From NCBI GenBank assembly GCA_037130015.1, contig JBAXTU010000012.1, positions 1 through 27,891 on the forward strand: a stretch of 27,891 bases of DNA, in the 5' to 3' direction. A program made the position numbers and the translations under genes. Source of the stretch: JBAXTU01 sp037130015. GTDB lineage: Bacteria > Patescibacteriota > Patescibacteriia > 2-01-FULL-39-33. Below, piece by piece: positions 14,958 to 22,158 of this stretch (position 1 is its first letter; each line of letters begins with the position of its first letter). The notes under the pieces are model-generated. The model searched no databases. It worked only from the letters and a program-made list of their open reading frames with translations, and had not been told where the DNA came from.

Positions 14958-16446
14958 ACTACCTTTAATTAAACAAACAGTACGTACTCGTTTTGCTCCC
15001 AGTCCAACTGGCTATTTACATGTTGGCGGATTGCGAACTGCTCTTTATGCATATCTATTCGCCCGTCAAAATAAAGGTACTTTTGTGCTTCGCATTGAAG
15101 ATACCGACCGAACTCGTGAAGTGCCTGGAGCTGTGGAAAATCTACTAAAATCACTAAATTTAGTGGGTTTAAAGCCAGATGAGGGCGTAATATTGGGTAT
15201 TGATGGCAAACCCTCTGAAATCGGCCATTTTGGGCCTTACACGCAGTCCCAGAGGTGGAAAATATACCAAAAATATGCCCAAAAACTGCTAAATGACGGC
15301 CATGCTTATTGTTGCTTTTGCTCCGAAAGCAGATTGGAAGCTTTAAGAAAAGAGCAAGAAACAGCTGGCAAACCAACTCATTATGATTGGCATTGCCGAA
15401 AATTCACCAAGGAAGATGTACAAAAAAGACTGAATCTTGGTGAAAAATTTGTCATTCGCCTAAAAGTGCCAGAAAATGAAGAATTAACTTTTACTGATTG
15501 GGTAAAAGGGGAATTAAAAGTAAACACCAACGAAATTGACGACCAAGTACTTATCAAGTCAGATGGCATGCCAACTTATCATTTAGCTAGTGTCATAGAC
15601 GACTATGAAATGAAAATTACCCATGTTATCAGGGGTGACGAATGGTTGCCATCAACACCAAAACATATTTTATTATATTTAGCTTTTGACTGGACCGCGC
15701 CACAATTCATTCATCTGCCACTTATTCTCAATTCTGATAAATCAAAATTATCCAAACGACAGGGTGATGTATCAATTGAAGATTATTTAGCTAAAGGTTA
15801 TTTGCCAGAGGCCTTATTGAATTTTGTGGCTCTACTGGGTTGGAATCCTGGTACCGAGCAAGAATTTTTTTCATTGCCAGAACTTATTAATAAATTTGAT
15901 ATCAATAAAATCCACAAGTCAGGCGCTGTTTTTGATTTGCCCAAGCTTGACTGGATGAATAGGGAATACATTAAAAAAATGCCATTGCCGGTTTTTGTTG
16001 AGGCAGTCAAGCCATTTTTAATAAAAAATAAAATCAATTGGCCAGGCGATATTAATGTGCAAAATGCCTTATACCTGGAACAGCAAAGAATCACAACTTT
16101 ATCCGAAGCCGGGCAGGGGATAGGCTATTTGCTGACCAATCAACTTTCATACGATCCGTCTCTCTTAGTTTGGAAAAAATCAGATAAAGTCGCAATTAAA
16201 AACAATTTAAATTTATTAATTGATCATCTTAAAACTCTTGAAATCATAGATTTTAATAAAGAAACCCTAGAAAAAAGCACCTTAGACTTTATTGCCAAAA
16301 ATAAATTATCCAACGGTGAAGTGCTTTGGCCAATGCGGGTGGCTCTGACCGGACTAGAAAAATCACCCACACCATTTGAAGTGGCTGAGGTTTTGGGACA
16401 AAAGAAATGTCTAAACCGATTACAAACAGCTGAAAGTTTGCTATAA
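14950..16446 (+). CDS. gltX: Glutamyl-tRNA synthetase
   Basis: This 498-residue class I aminoacyl-tRNA synthetase charges tRNA-Glu. The HIGH-type motif is PSPTGYLHVGG (17-27, H24), and the KMSKS-type motif is KLSKR (266-270). A cysteine cluster (YCCFC, then HYDWHC) sits where the zinc-binding knuckle of bacterial GluRS lies and is probably functional. The C-terminal anticodon-binding region is all-helical and of ordinary length. Whether the enzyme also charges tRNA-Gln cannot be decided here. The start overlaps the preceding glycosyltransferase by eight bases. A promoter for the next gene lies inside its last codons. Confidence 0.96.
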   Translation: MFKLPLIKQTVRTRFAPSPTGYLHVGGLRTALYAYLFARQNKGTFVLRIEDTDRTREVPGAVENLLKSLNLVGLKPDEGVILGIDGKPSEIGHFGPYTQSQRWKIYQKYAQKLLNDGHAYCCFCSESRLEALRKEQETAGKPTHYDWHCRKFTKEDVQKRLNLGEKFVIRLKVPENEELTFTDWVKGELKVNTNEIDDQVLIKSDGMPTYHLASVIDDYEMKITHVIRGDEWLPSTPKHILLYLAFDWTAPQFIHLPLILNSDKSKLSKRQGDVSIEDYLAKGYLPEALLNFVALLGWNPGTEQEFFSLPELINKFDINKIHKSGAVFDLPKLDWMNREYIKKMPLPVFVEAVKPFLIKNKINWPGDINVQNALYLEQQRITTLSEAGQGIGYLLTNQLSYDPSLLVWKKSDKVAIKNNLNLLIDHLKTLEIIDFNKETLEKSTLDFIAKNKLSNGEVLWPMRVALTGLEKSPTPFEVAEVLGQKKCLNRLQTAESLL

Positions 16447-16447
16447 T
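16420..16447 (+). promoter_or_regulatory. Promoter of the M23 endopeptidase gene
   Basis: TTACAA (16420-16425), a 16-base spacer and a perfect TATAAT (16442-16447) with an extended -10 TG at 16439-16440. The element straddles the end of gltX. The predicted start near 16454 gives a ~25-base leader with no Shine-Dalgarno before ATG 16479. Confidence 0.65.
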
Positions 16448-16478
16448 TATAATAAATAGAGTACCAACAATTATTACC

Positions 16479-17774
16479 ATGCTTGATAAAAAAATAAACT
16501 TATCAAAATTTTTAAAAGTCACCAGTTTGACTGTTTTATTATTGTCAGGCGGTATTTTTTTGTGTTTTCAAAATATTTTAGCAGCCACCTCCACTGGTGC
16601 GACACTCAACCCTTCATCTGCTCCGCCGGAAACTTCTTCTTCAAATGGACCAAATCAACAGCTAATTGATGATCTAAACCGCCAAATCAACGAGCAACAA
16701 GCTCAAATAGACCAAATTGTGGGCCAAATTAATGGCTACAAAACAGGTTTGCAACAAGCACAAGGACAATCAATAACTTTGCAAAATCAAGTAAAATTGT
16801 TGAATAATCAAATCGCTCAAGCCGAATTAAACATTGCCAGCAAAAACGCCGAAATCAAACGTACTAATTTGCAAATTCAACAAGTGCAACTGGAAATGAA
16901 AAACAACCAGGACATAATTGAACGTGATAAAACACAAATAGGGGATTATATTAATATTTTAGACAGATATGATCACAAAAGTTATTTGGATGTGGTACTG
17001 AGCAACAAATCATTCTCAGAATTTTTTGATCAAATAAAATATTTGGAAAGCATTCAAGGTGATTTACAAACAACACTTAATCAAGTACAAGAAACCGCAA
17101 TCAAATTGGCCAGCCAGAAAAAAGATCTTGATGACAAGAAAAAACAATTATCTGATTTACTCAATAAGCTTGAGGATGCCAAACTAGTCTTTGAAAATCA
17201 AAAAGGAGAAAAAACCTATCTAGTAGCTGAAAGTAAAGATTCGGAACGTAAATTCCAAAGTGTAATCACCGACTTGAAAAAAGTCCAGCAATCAGCCAGC
17301 GCATCTATTGCCTCATTAGAACGCCAAGTACGCGCCGAGCTCAATAAAAACAGTTCCACCAACAAACTTTCATCCATGGGCAATGCAGTTTTATCTTGGC
17401 CCACAAGTGGCAGAACCATCACAGCAATTTTTCATGATCCAACTTATCCTTATCGCAATATTATTGGTGAGCATTCAGGCATTGACTTAGGCATTGGCAT
17501 GGGTACGCCAGTCAAGGCGGCTGAGGCTGGTTATGTGGCCAAAGTAGCATTAGGCACCAAGTGGTATGGCAATTACATCATGATTATTCATAATAACAAT
17601 TTATCCACGCTATATGCACATTTGAGCAGTACATCTGTTGAAGGCGATCAATATGTGGCCAAAGGGCAGGTGATAGGCTATAGCGGTAGCACAGGCTTTT
17701 CTAGTGGTCCTCATTTACATTTTGAGGTGCGTTATAATGGCGTGCCAGTTGATCCACAAAATTATTTACCATAA
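16479..17774 (+). CDS. Secreted coiled-coil M23 (LytM-type) endopeptidase / murein hydrolase activator
   Basis: The 431-residue protein has an N-terminal signal or anchor (basic stretch, then hydrophobic residues ~15-35 ending ILA-AT). A long Gln-rich coiled coil follows (~55-300), then a C-terminal LytM domain. This is the architecture of EnvC/NlpD-like activators and of peptidoglycan hydrolases that act during cell separation. The zinc site looks intact: H332 and D336 in EHSGIDLG, H381 in LYAHL, and H414 in HLHFEV. The protein may therefore be an active endopeptidase, whereas EnvC has lost these ligands. It is transcribed from its own promoter and ends at the bidirectional terminator facing the recombinase gene. 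Confidence 0.9.
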   Translation: MLDKKINLSKFLKVTSLTVLLLSGGIFLCFQNILAATSTGATLNPSSAPPETSSSNGPNQQLIDDLNRQINEQQAQIDQIVGQINGYKTGLQQAQGQSITLQNQVKLLNNQIAQAELNIASKNAEIKRTNLQIQQVQLEMKNNQDIIERDKTQIGDYINILDRYDHKSYLDVVLSNKSFSEFFDQIKYLESIQGDLQTTLNQVQETAIKLASQKKDLDDKKKQLSDLLNKLEDAKLVFENQKGEKTYLVAESKDSERKFQSVITDLKKVQQSASASIASLERQVRAELNKNSSTNKLSSMGNAVLSWPTSGRTITAIFHDPTYPYRNIIGEHSGIDLGIGMGTPVKAAEAGYVAKVALGTKWYGNYIMIIHNNNLSTLYAHLSSTSVEGDQYVAKGQVIGYSGSTGFSSGPHLHFEVRYNGVPVDPQNYLP

Positions 17775-17786
17775 AAAATTTTAGAT

Positions 17787-17820
17787 AAAAAACACGGCTG
17801 AATAAAGCCGTGTTTTTTTT
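17787..17820. terminator. Bidirectional intrinsic terminator
   Basis: The stem AAAAAACACGGCT (17787-17799) / AGCCGTGTTTTTT (17806-17818) has a six-base GAATAA loop. A T-run follows it on the plus strand and an A-run precedes it, so it can end both the M23 gene and the converging recombinase gene. Confidence 0.9.
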
Positions 17821-17830
17821 GATTATGCAA

Positions 17831-18781
17831 TTATTTTTGACCGCTATGAAAATTCTTATAAACGTCTTTTAAATGCTTATTAGTCACGTGCGTATAAATC
17901 TGTGTAGTAGCTATATTTTTATGGCCAAGCAACTCTTGCACCGAGCGAAGATCAGCGCCTTGTTCTAAAAGATCTGTTGCATAGCTGTGACGCAAAGTGT
18001 GTGGTGTAGCATCAACAGGCAACCCTGACATGCTAACATATTTTTTAACCATTGCCTCAATTGCACGCGGGCTGAGTCGATGTTCATCATTTTCACCACC
18101 AGGGCGGTAGTTAATGAACAGGGGAGGGAAGAGATCATTTCTAGTCTTTAAATATTTACCCAACCATTCTAGTGATCGCTGAGAAAAATAAACAGTCCTA
18201 GCCGAACCACCCTTGCCATAAATACTTAATTCCTGGCTGTGGATAAAATTTTTAGGATTAAACTGACGTGTGTTAAGCGAAGTTAATTCTGAGATACGGA
18301 GTCCAGTAGAGAAGAGTACCTCAAGAATAGACCTATCACGTAAACCTGGAGCATTAGTAATATCCGGCATTTCTAATAACTTCTCTATTTGTTCAAACTT
18401 TAAAAATTTTATTTTTTTATCTTTATCGGTTAATTTCGGTAATTTTATTTTTTCTGCTGGCAGGGCAGTGATGTCCTTATAAGCAAAATAATTCAAAAAA
18501 TTTCTTAAAGCACGTAGGTAATAGCTCTGAGTTGTCTTTTTTAGGTATTGACCCCTATCATCCTGTTTACGCGATAAATGAAGCCTGAAGTCCCAAATAT
18601 GCTCAGAGGTGAGCTCATGAGGCCTGAGACCTTCTAATTTATTATCTTTGAGCCAGTCCACAAACACTTTAAGAAAATTATGATAATTTTTAGTGGAGAC
18701 AGGGCTTAGACCTTTTTCCACTTCACAATATTCAAGAAAATCCGGTATTTGTTTAATTAGTGGTATATTAGAGTTTTTCAT
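17831..18781 (-). CDS. Tyrosine recombinase, XerC/XerD family
   Basis: This 316-residue site-specific recombinase has the standard two-domain layout: an N-terminal SAM-like core-binding domain (~1-105) and a catalytic domain. The active-site set is complete: R162 in TGLRISEL, K190 in YGKGG, H261 and R264 in HTLRHSYATDLL, H287 in LGHKN, and the nucleophile Y296 in TTQIYTHV. It probably resolves chromosome dimers at a dif-like site, as Xer proteins do. XerC and XerD cannot be told apart here, and an integrase role is possible. It has its own promoter at 18831-18859. A lox-like half-site lies at the predicted transcription start. No Shine-Dalgarno is present. Confidence 0.93.
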   Translation of the reverse strand: MKNSNIPLIKQIPDFLEYCEVEKGLSPVSTKNYHNFLKVFVDWLKDNKLEGLRPHELTSEHIWDFRLHLSRKQDDRGQYLKKTTQSYYLRALRNFLNYFAYKDITALPAEKIKLPKLTDKDKKIKFLKFEQIEKLLEMPDITNAPGLRDRSILEVLFSTGLRISELTSLNTRQFNPKNFIHSQELSIYGKGGSARTVYFSQRSLEWLGKYLKTRNDLFPPLFINYRPGGENDEHRLSPRAIEAMVKKYVSMSGLPVDATPHTLRHSYATDLLEQGADLRSVQELLGHKNIATTQIYTHVTNKHLKDVYKNFHSGQK

Positions 18782-18813
18782 ATTTTATAGCCATGACGAC
18801 GATTATCCTTTGT

Positions 18814-18826
18814 TATACGAAGTTAA
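18814..18826 (+). other. loxP-like 13-base half-site at the recombinase promoter start
   Basis: TATACGAAGTTAA matches the loxP recombinase-binding arm (TATACGAAGTTAT) at 12 of 13 positions. It sits where the minus-strand recombinase transcript is predicted to begin. The other arm, placed with an 8-base spacer (18793-18805), matches only 8 of 13, so this is at best a half-site. It could be an operator or recombinase-binding site, or coincidence. Confidence 0.25.
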
Positions 18827-18830
18827 CTAT

Positions 18831-18859
18831 ATTATAAAAATAAATGAATCATTTGGCAA
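18831..18859 (-). promoter_or_regulatory. Promoter of the tyrosine recombinase gene
   Basis: On the minus strand TTGCCA (18859-18854), a 17-base spacer and a perfect TATAAT (18836-18831). The predicted start near 18824 gives a ~43-base leader before ATG 18781. Confidence 0.7.
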
Positions 18860-18880
18860 ATACACTTATCCCCAACTCAC

Positions 18881-19753
18881 TTATTTATAAAACACCTTCT
18901 CCCCGAATCGTAAGTCAATATAGTTTATTTTTTGATTTTTAATTTGTTGTTTTAGAACCAATGACAAATTATTAAGCGCTTGGTCTATTGGCTGATTAGT
19001 ATCAAAATAAGCCCGCCACAAATCACGAGTCACCAGTGTCACCTCATCCCCTGCCATGGTCTCATAACCGCGCGCTTGCAATGAGTAGTAGGGCGCCTTT
19101 CTATTTAATTCCAAAATAAAATCAACCATTTCTCTGGAAGTAATTTTATCGCCAACATTAATTTGTGATTGAGCCACGTTAAGAATTGGCAATTTGTCAG
19201 TATAATCCCCTATTAAATTCTGATCAACTTGAGCCGTGATTTGCCCATCTTCATCAGTCAAATAAAATTGCTGGCCATTATAAATAATCAAAAATGACGG
19301 CTTGGAAACAGCCCAGACTCCAACAGTTTTCCAGCCACGACTAACAGACAGATTTTCTAATTTAAATTTACTATTTAATTGTTTATACAGGTCGCCAGCG
19401 CTGAAAAAAATCATGTTTTTTTGCGGCAAAATAAAAAAACGCCAAGAGTTTAAATTATCATTAATGGCACGGCTGAAAGCCGTATTATCAATAAGTTTGT
19501 CCGTAGAAATTTGGACATTATTAATCCGAAATAAATCACTGTAAAACACCACATAAAGCACCAACAAGCCGGCGATTATTTTAAGATACAAAATAGTATT
19601 AAAGCCAATTTTCTTTTGATGAGGACGATTAAAATAAGGATTAGTGAAGTCCTTTTTTTGATAATCTTTTTTAAGACCGCGACGTTTAAAAACATTCAAG
19701 AGCCGATGCGAAAAAGATGGTTTAATTGGCTTATTTTGTTCGTCTTCAATCAT
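18881..19753 (-). CDS. ftsQ: FtsQ/DivIB-like cell division protein
   Basis: The protein has 290 residues: a basic cytoplasmic N-terminus (~1-50), one membrane span (~52-72, TILYLKIIAGLLVLYVVFYS), and an extracytoplasmic part that opens with LFRINNVQIS, the start of a POTRA domain. A beta domain follows, with the pattern KPSFLIIYNGQQFYLTDEDG (a family-typical region where the residue is reported as the self or new-strand value). The end, NYIDLRFGEKVFYK, matches the IDLR-x(3)-V-x-x-K close of FtsQ/DivIB proteins. FtsQ links FtsL/FtsB and early divisome parts at midcell. It lies outside a recognisable dcw cluster here. The family call rests on architecture and these motifs. Confidence 0.78.
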   Translation of the reverse strand: MIEDEQNKPIKPSFSHRLLNVFKRRGLKKDYQKKDFTNPYFNRPHQKKIGFNTILYLKIIAGLLVLYVVFYSDLFRINNVQISTDKLIDNTAFSRAINDNLNSWRFFILPQKNMIFFSAGDLYKQLNSKFKLENLSVSRGWKTVGVWAVSKPSFLIIYNGQQFYLTDEDGQITAQVDQNLIGDYTDKLPILNVAQSQINVGDKITSREMVDFILELNRKAPYYSLQARGYETMAGDEVTLVTRDLWRAYFDTNQPIDQALNNLSLVLKQQIKNQKINYIDLRFGEKVFYK

Positions 19754-19755
19754 TA

Positions 19756-19784
19756 TTGACAGAATGTTATTAATTTGTTATAGT
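19756..19784 (+). promoter_or_regulatory. Strong promoter of the 119-residue unknown gene
   Basis: Perfect TTGACA (19756-19761), a 17-base spacer and TATAGT (19779-19784) with an extended -10 TG (19776-19777). The predicted start near 19791 gives a ~58-base leader. It matches the lipoprotein promoter at 22 of 30 positions, including 12 of 17 spacer bases. Confidence 0.78.
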
Positions 19785-19848
19785 ATTAATGTTGTTAATT
19801 TTTGTTCATTAAACGCAGTAAAAACCGCAAAAAGAAAGTGAGGCAAGA

Positions 19849-20208
19849 ATGTTTGGAAGAAAAAAACAAGTAAAAGTCACCATTAACCACCAAGCACTTA
19901 TAAGAAGTCATCTTTTGGAGGCAGTAAAATACATTACTGTCTTTGGCGGTGACGAAGACACAATTATCAATCTGGCTCACGATCTTGATCGTCTAAATGT
20001 GCCAAGAGTTGAAATTCTTCGCGCTGTCAATGAAGCCAGAGCCGATTGGAAAAGTGGCAAAGTGCAAGAGGTCATAGGAAACGATGAAGTGGAAATACCA
20101 AAAAATATAATCCCCTTTTACCGCCTATCCAATGGCAAAATCAACATTGATAATTGCCCTGAAGGCCGTGGATTAACCATCGTCTCAATGGCCAAAGAAA
20201 CACTCTAA
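19849..20208 (+). CDS. Unknown 119-residue soluble protein
   Basis: The function is not recognised. The product is small, charged and without a signal peptide or membrane span. It has a basic start (MFGRKKQVKVTI), a helical centre (HLLEAVKYIT, then DEDTIINLAHDLDRL, VEILRAVNEARADWKSG), and a short strand-rich end with a single cysteine (NIDNCPEGRGLTI). The centre could be a small helical adaptor or nucleic-acid-binding fold, but no motif fixes this. It has a near-consensus promoter, a 58-base leader, a Shine-Dalgarno-like GTGAGG (19838-19843) five bases before the ATG, and a two-hairpin terminator. It is therefore likely to be well expressed as a single-gene transcript. Confidence 0.8.
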   Translation: MFGRKKQVKVTINHQALIRSHLLEAVKYITVFGGDEDTIINLAHDLDRLNVPRVEILRAVNEARADWKSGKVQEVIGNDEVEIPKNIIPFYRLSNGKINIDNCPEGRGLTIVSMAKETL

Positions 20209-20219
20209 TTAGTGTTAAC

Positions 20220-20657
20220 TCATTTTCGGGCTGCGGTTAGTCGCTTCTTTTGGGAAGGAGCGACACACCGGGTTGGTTTTATACCGCCCGGTTTTTTTAT
20301 TATTTTTTTTATTCTACACACTATCTCATCTGGCAAGACTTCTGTTTTTGGCCAAAAACCCACAGCGCCAAGCTTGGTGGCCTGGTCTATTAAGGCTTTT
20401 TTTATCAGATTTGTCAAAAGAACAATGGGGATCTTTTTGGTTTTTTTATCTTTTTTTAATGCTTCCAAAACTTTCATGCCACTCATATCTTCCATTACCA
20501 AATCAAGCAAAATAAAATCAGGCATTTCCTGCTTGGCTATTTCAATCCCCTGTTTTCCATTATGAGCTTCTACAATTTTAAATTTTTCCATTTGTAGTCG
20601 TGTCTTGTACAAATAAATTTGATCCGGATCGTCTTCAACTAGGAGTATTTTTAGCAT
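20220..20657 (-). CDS. Stand-alone response regulator receiver domain (CheY-like)
   Basis: The 145-residue protein consists of a receiver domain only. It has the acidic pocket D9/D10 (LLVEDDPDQ), the phospho-acceptor D52 (ILLDLVM), T82 (VLLTN) and K104 (WPK), so it should accept a phosphate. There is no output domain. The receiver fold should end near residue 122; the remaining basic tail (PSQKKRLTAARK) is encoded within the opposite-strand terminator of the neighbouring gene. Its promoter is back-to-back with that of the glycosyltransferase operon. A partner kinase is not adjacent; the nearest is the histidine kinase at 25141-27348. That pairing is inference. Confidence 0.92.
   Translation of the reverse strand: MLKILLVEDDPDQIYLYKTRLQMEKFKIVEAHNGKQGIEIAKQEMPDFILLDLVMEDMSGMKVLEALKKDKKTKKIPIVLLTNLIKKALIDQATKLGAVGFWPKTEVLPDEIVCRIKKIIKKPGGIKPTRCVAPSQKKRLTAARK
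20240..20306 (+). terminator. Tandem-hairpin terminator of the 119-residue gene
   Basis: Two hairpins stand in series. The first pairs 20240-20249 with 20255-20264 (loop TTGGG, one T-G pair). The second pairs ACCGGG (20267-20272) with CCCGGT (20287-20292) and has an inner GGT/ACC. A long T-rich run (20292-20306) follows. It lies inside the 3' end of the converging receiver gene. Confidence 0.85.
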
Positions 20658-20677
20658 AAATGATAATTATTTTAGTT

Positions 20678-20686
20678 ATTATAACA
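20678..20686 (-). promoter_or_regulatory. Extended -10 promoter of the receiver gene
   Basis: On the minus strand TGTTATAAT combines an extended -10 TG (20686-20685) with a perfect TATAAT (20683-20678). The predicted start near 20671 gives a ~13-base leader. No clear -35 is present. Confidence 0.6.
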
Positions 20687-20720
20687 TTTTTTTTAAAAAA
20701 ATACTCATAAATACCAATAA

Positions 20721-20749
20721 TTGAAAAAAAACAGAATTACTGGTAAAAT
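20721..20749 (+). promoter_or_regulatory. Promoter of the glycosyltransferase operon
   Basis: TTGAAA (20721-20726), a 17-base spacer and TAAAAT (20744-20749) with an extended -10 TG (20741-20742). The predicted start near 20756 gives a ~16-base leader. It is divergent from the receiver promoter about 40 bases away, so a regulator bound between them could act on both. Confidence 0.7.
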
Positions 20750-20771
20750 TTAATTAATTTAACTAAAAACC

Positions 20772-22154
20772 ATGTTTTTATTACTTTTCTGGATTATATT
20801 AATAATAGTGATTATTAGGGTTTCTCTGACAACGGCTTGGCTTATGATTAGCTTTCTCTGGCTCAAAAAAGAAGCCCGCATCGCTTCCATGATAGCAAAA
20901 AATAATGATTATAATTTTATTCTACTAATTCCGGTCTTGAAAGAGCAGAAAGCGCTACCGGAAACAATCAGCTACTTTTTAAACTTTAAATATGACCTGT
21001 CCAAAATAAAAATTATTCTAATCTCAACTGAAAATGAATTTGCCGGAATACTTACCAAAACAGAAAAAACCACAATAGACGTCATCAAAAAAATACAAAA
21101 AGAAACAAATCAAAAATACGGTCTAGAGATTATTGAGCATTTACATTATCCAACTCTTGGGGGTAAAATGGTTGACCAACTAAACTACGCCTTCGAGCAT
21201 ATCCTCAATACGGAGCACGGCAACCTCAATAGGTTGTTTGTCGGAATATATAATGCTGATTCTAGACCGAACCATCTCAGTCTAAATTATATTGCCCAGA
21301 CAACTAGGGATAAAAAATACCGAGTATTTCAACAATCCGCCGTTTTTTTGGACAATTTCAATAAAATGAATCTTGGAAATAATTTTATCGCAGAAAAATT
21401 ATTGAAAGCCAATGCTATTTTACAAACTAGATGGACATTTGCACATGAGTTGCCACGCATGCTGATGCAGTCGTTCATGATTAATAAATTTAAAAAAAGA
21501 TTTTTTCTGGCTCACTGCGTCGGACATGGTTTATTTTTACGAGGTGATTTTCTAATGGAGATAAAACAAATACCACGACATACCGTGACCGAGGATCTGT
21601 TTTTTGGTTATGTATTGTCACTGCTCGGGGAATCCATCAACCCCATCCCTCTTTTGGAGTGCGCAGAAATACCAAACAAGTTAATAATGGCCTTAAAACA
21701 AAAATACGTTTGGTTTTTCGGACCGCTTGACCATCTATCTTACAGAAGATTTTTCCTAAAAAATTTCTCCAATAGAGCTAATCGACTATTAATTGACTGT
21801 ATGACATTTCAGGGAATTTTGCCAGCCATAGCCTGGTTTTTTTCCGGCTGGATGATTGCCTACGTCATTATTTATCCGATAATTACCGCGAATATGGCGC
21901 TTTTACTATTAGGGCTATTGGCTTTCATTGTTTATGGACCTCTAAACTACCTAATAGTCATGATCCAATCAAAAATTTTATTTCAAGTGGCATCCCAAAA
22001 TAATAAAATAAAAAAGAGAGACTACTTTTGGATTTTGCTCTTTAGTTTTCCAATGATACTTTTGCATAGCATCCCCCCAATTTTTACCTTAATGGCAAAA
22101 TTAAATTACCTAATCAATAAAAAAGAACCACCTAAACCGAAAACGGAACGATAA
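20772..22154 (+). CDS. Membrane-embedded GT2 glycosyltransferase
   Basis: The 460-residue protein has an N-terminal span (~1-30), a cytoplasmic GT-A catalytic domain, and several C-terminal spans (~350-445). This is the layout of polysaccharide synthases that make and export a chain. The DxD-type metal site is seen as NADSRP (D163), and the general-base motif as VTEDLFFG (T273-E274-D275). The QxxRW motif that lines the acceptor site of processive synthases appears as QKYVW (Q310-W314), with Val in place of Arg. It may thus be non-processive or have a different acceptor. It heads an operon with a second GT2 enzyme (start four bases after its stop) and a P-loop kinase. A surface-glycan role is inferred. 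Confidence 0.82.
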   Translation: MFLLLFWIILIIVIIRVSLTTAWLMISFLWLKKEARIASMIAKNNDYNFILLIPVLKEQKALPETISYFLNFKYDLSKIKIILISTENEFAGILTKTEKTTIDVIKKIQKETNQKYGLEIIEHLHYPTLGGKMVDQLNYAFEHILNTEHGNLNRLFVGIYNADSRPNHLSLNYIAQTTRDKKYRVFQQSAVFLDNFNKMNLGNNFIAEKLLKANAILQTRWTFAHELPRMLMQSFMINKFKKRFFLAHCVGHGLFLRGDFLMEIKQIPRHTVTEDLFFGYVLSLLGESINPIPLLECAEIPNKLIMALKQKYVWFFGPLDHLSYRRFFLKNFSNRANRLLIDCMTFQGILPAIAWFFSGWMIAYVIIYPIITANMALLLLGLLAFIVYGPLNYLIVMIQSKILFQVASQNNKIKKRDYFWILLFSFPMILLHSIPPIFTLMAKLNYLINKKEPPKPKTER

Positions 22155-22158
22155 TTTT

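Noticed and set aside
14969..15376. 135-codon minus-strand frame inside gltX
   Set aside because: It is antisense to the GluRS catalytic domain containing the HIGH motif. No domain is recognised in it.
18793..18826. Complete loxP or dif site
   Set aside because: Only one arm is good; the other matches 8 of 13 and the sequence does not fit the dif consensus. It is kept only as a half-site observation.
20198..20218. AACACT/AGTGTT hairpin as a terminator for the receiver gene
   Set aside because: The stem is only six base pairs, AT-rich and overlaps the neighbouring coding end. No U-run follows on the minus strand.
20212..20565. 117-codon plus-strand frame over the receiver gene
   Set aside because: It runs through the tandem terminator and is the complement of a complete receiver domain with D52, T82 and K104.
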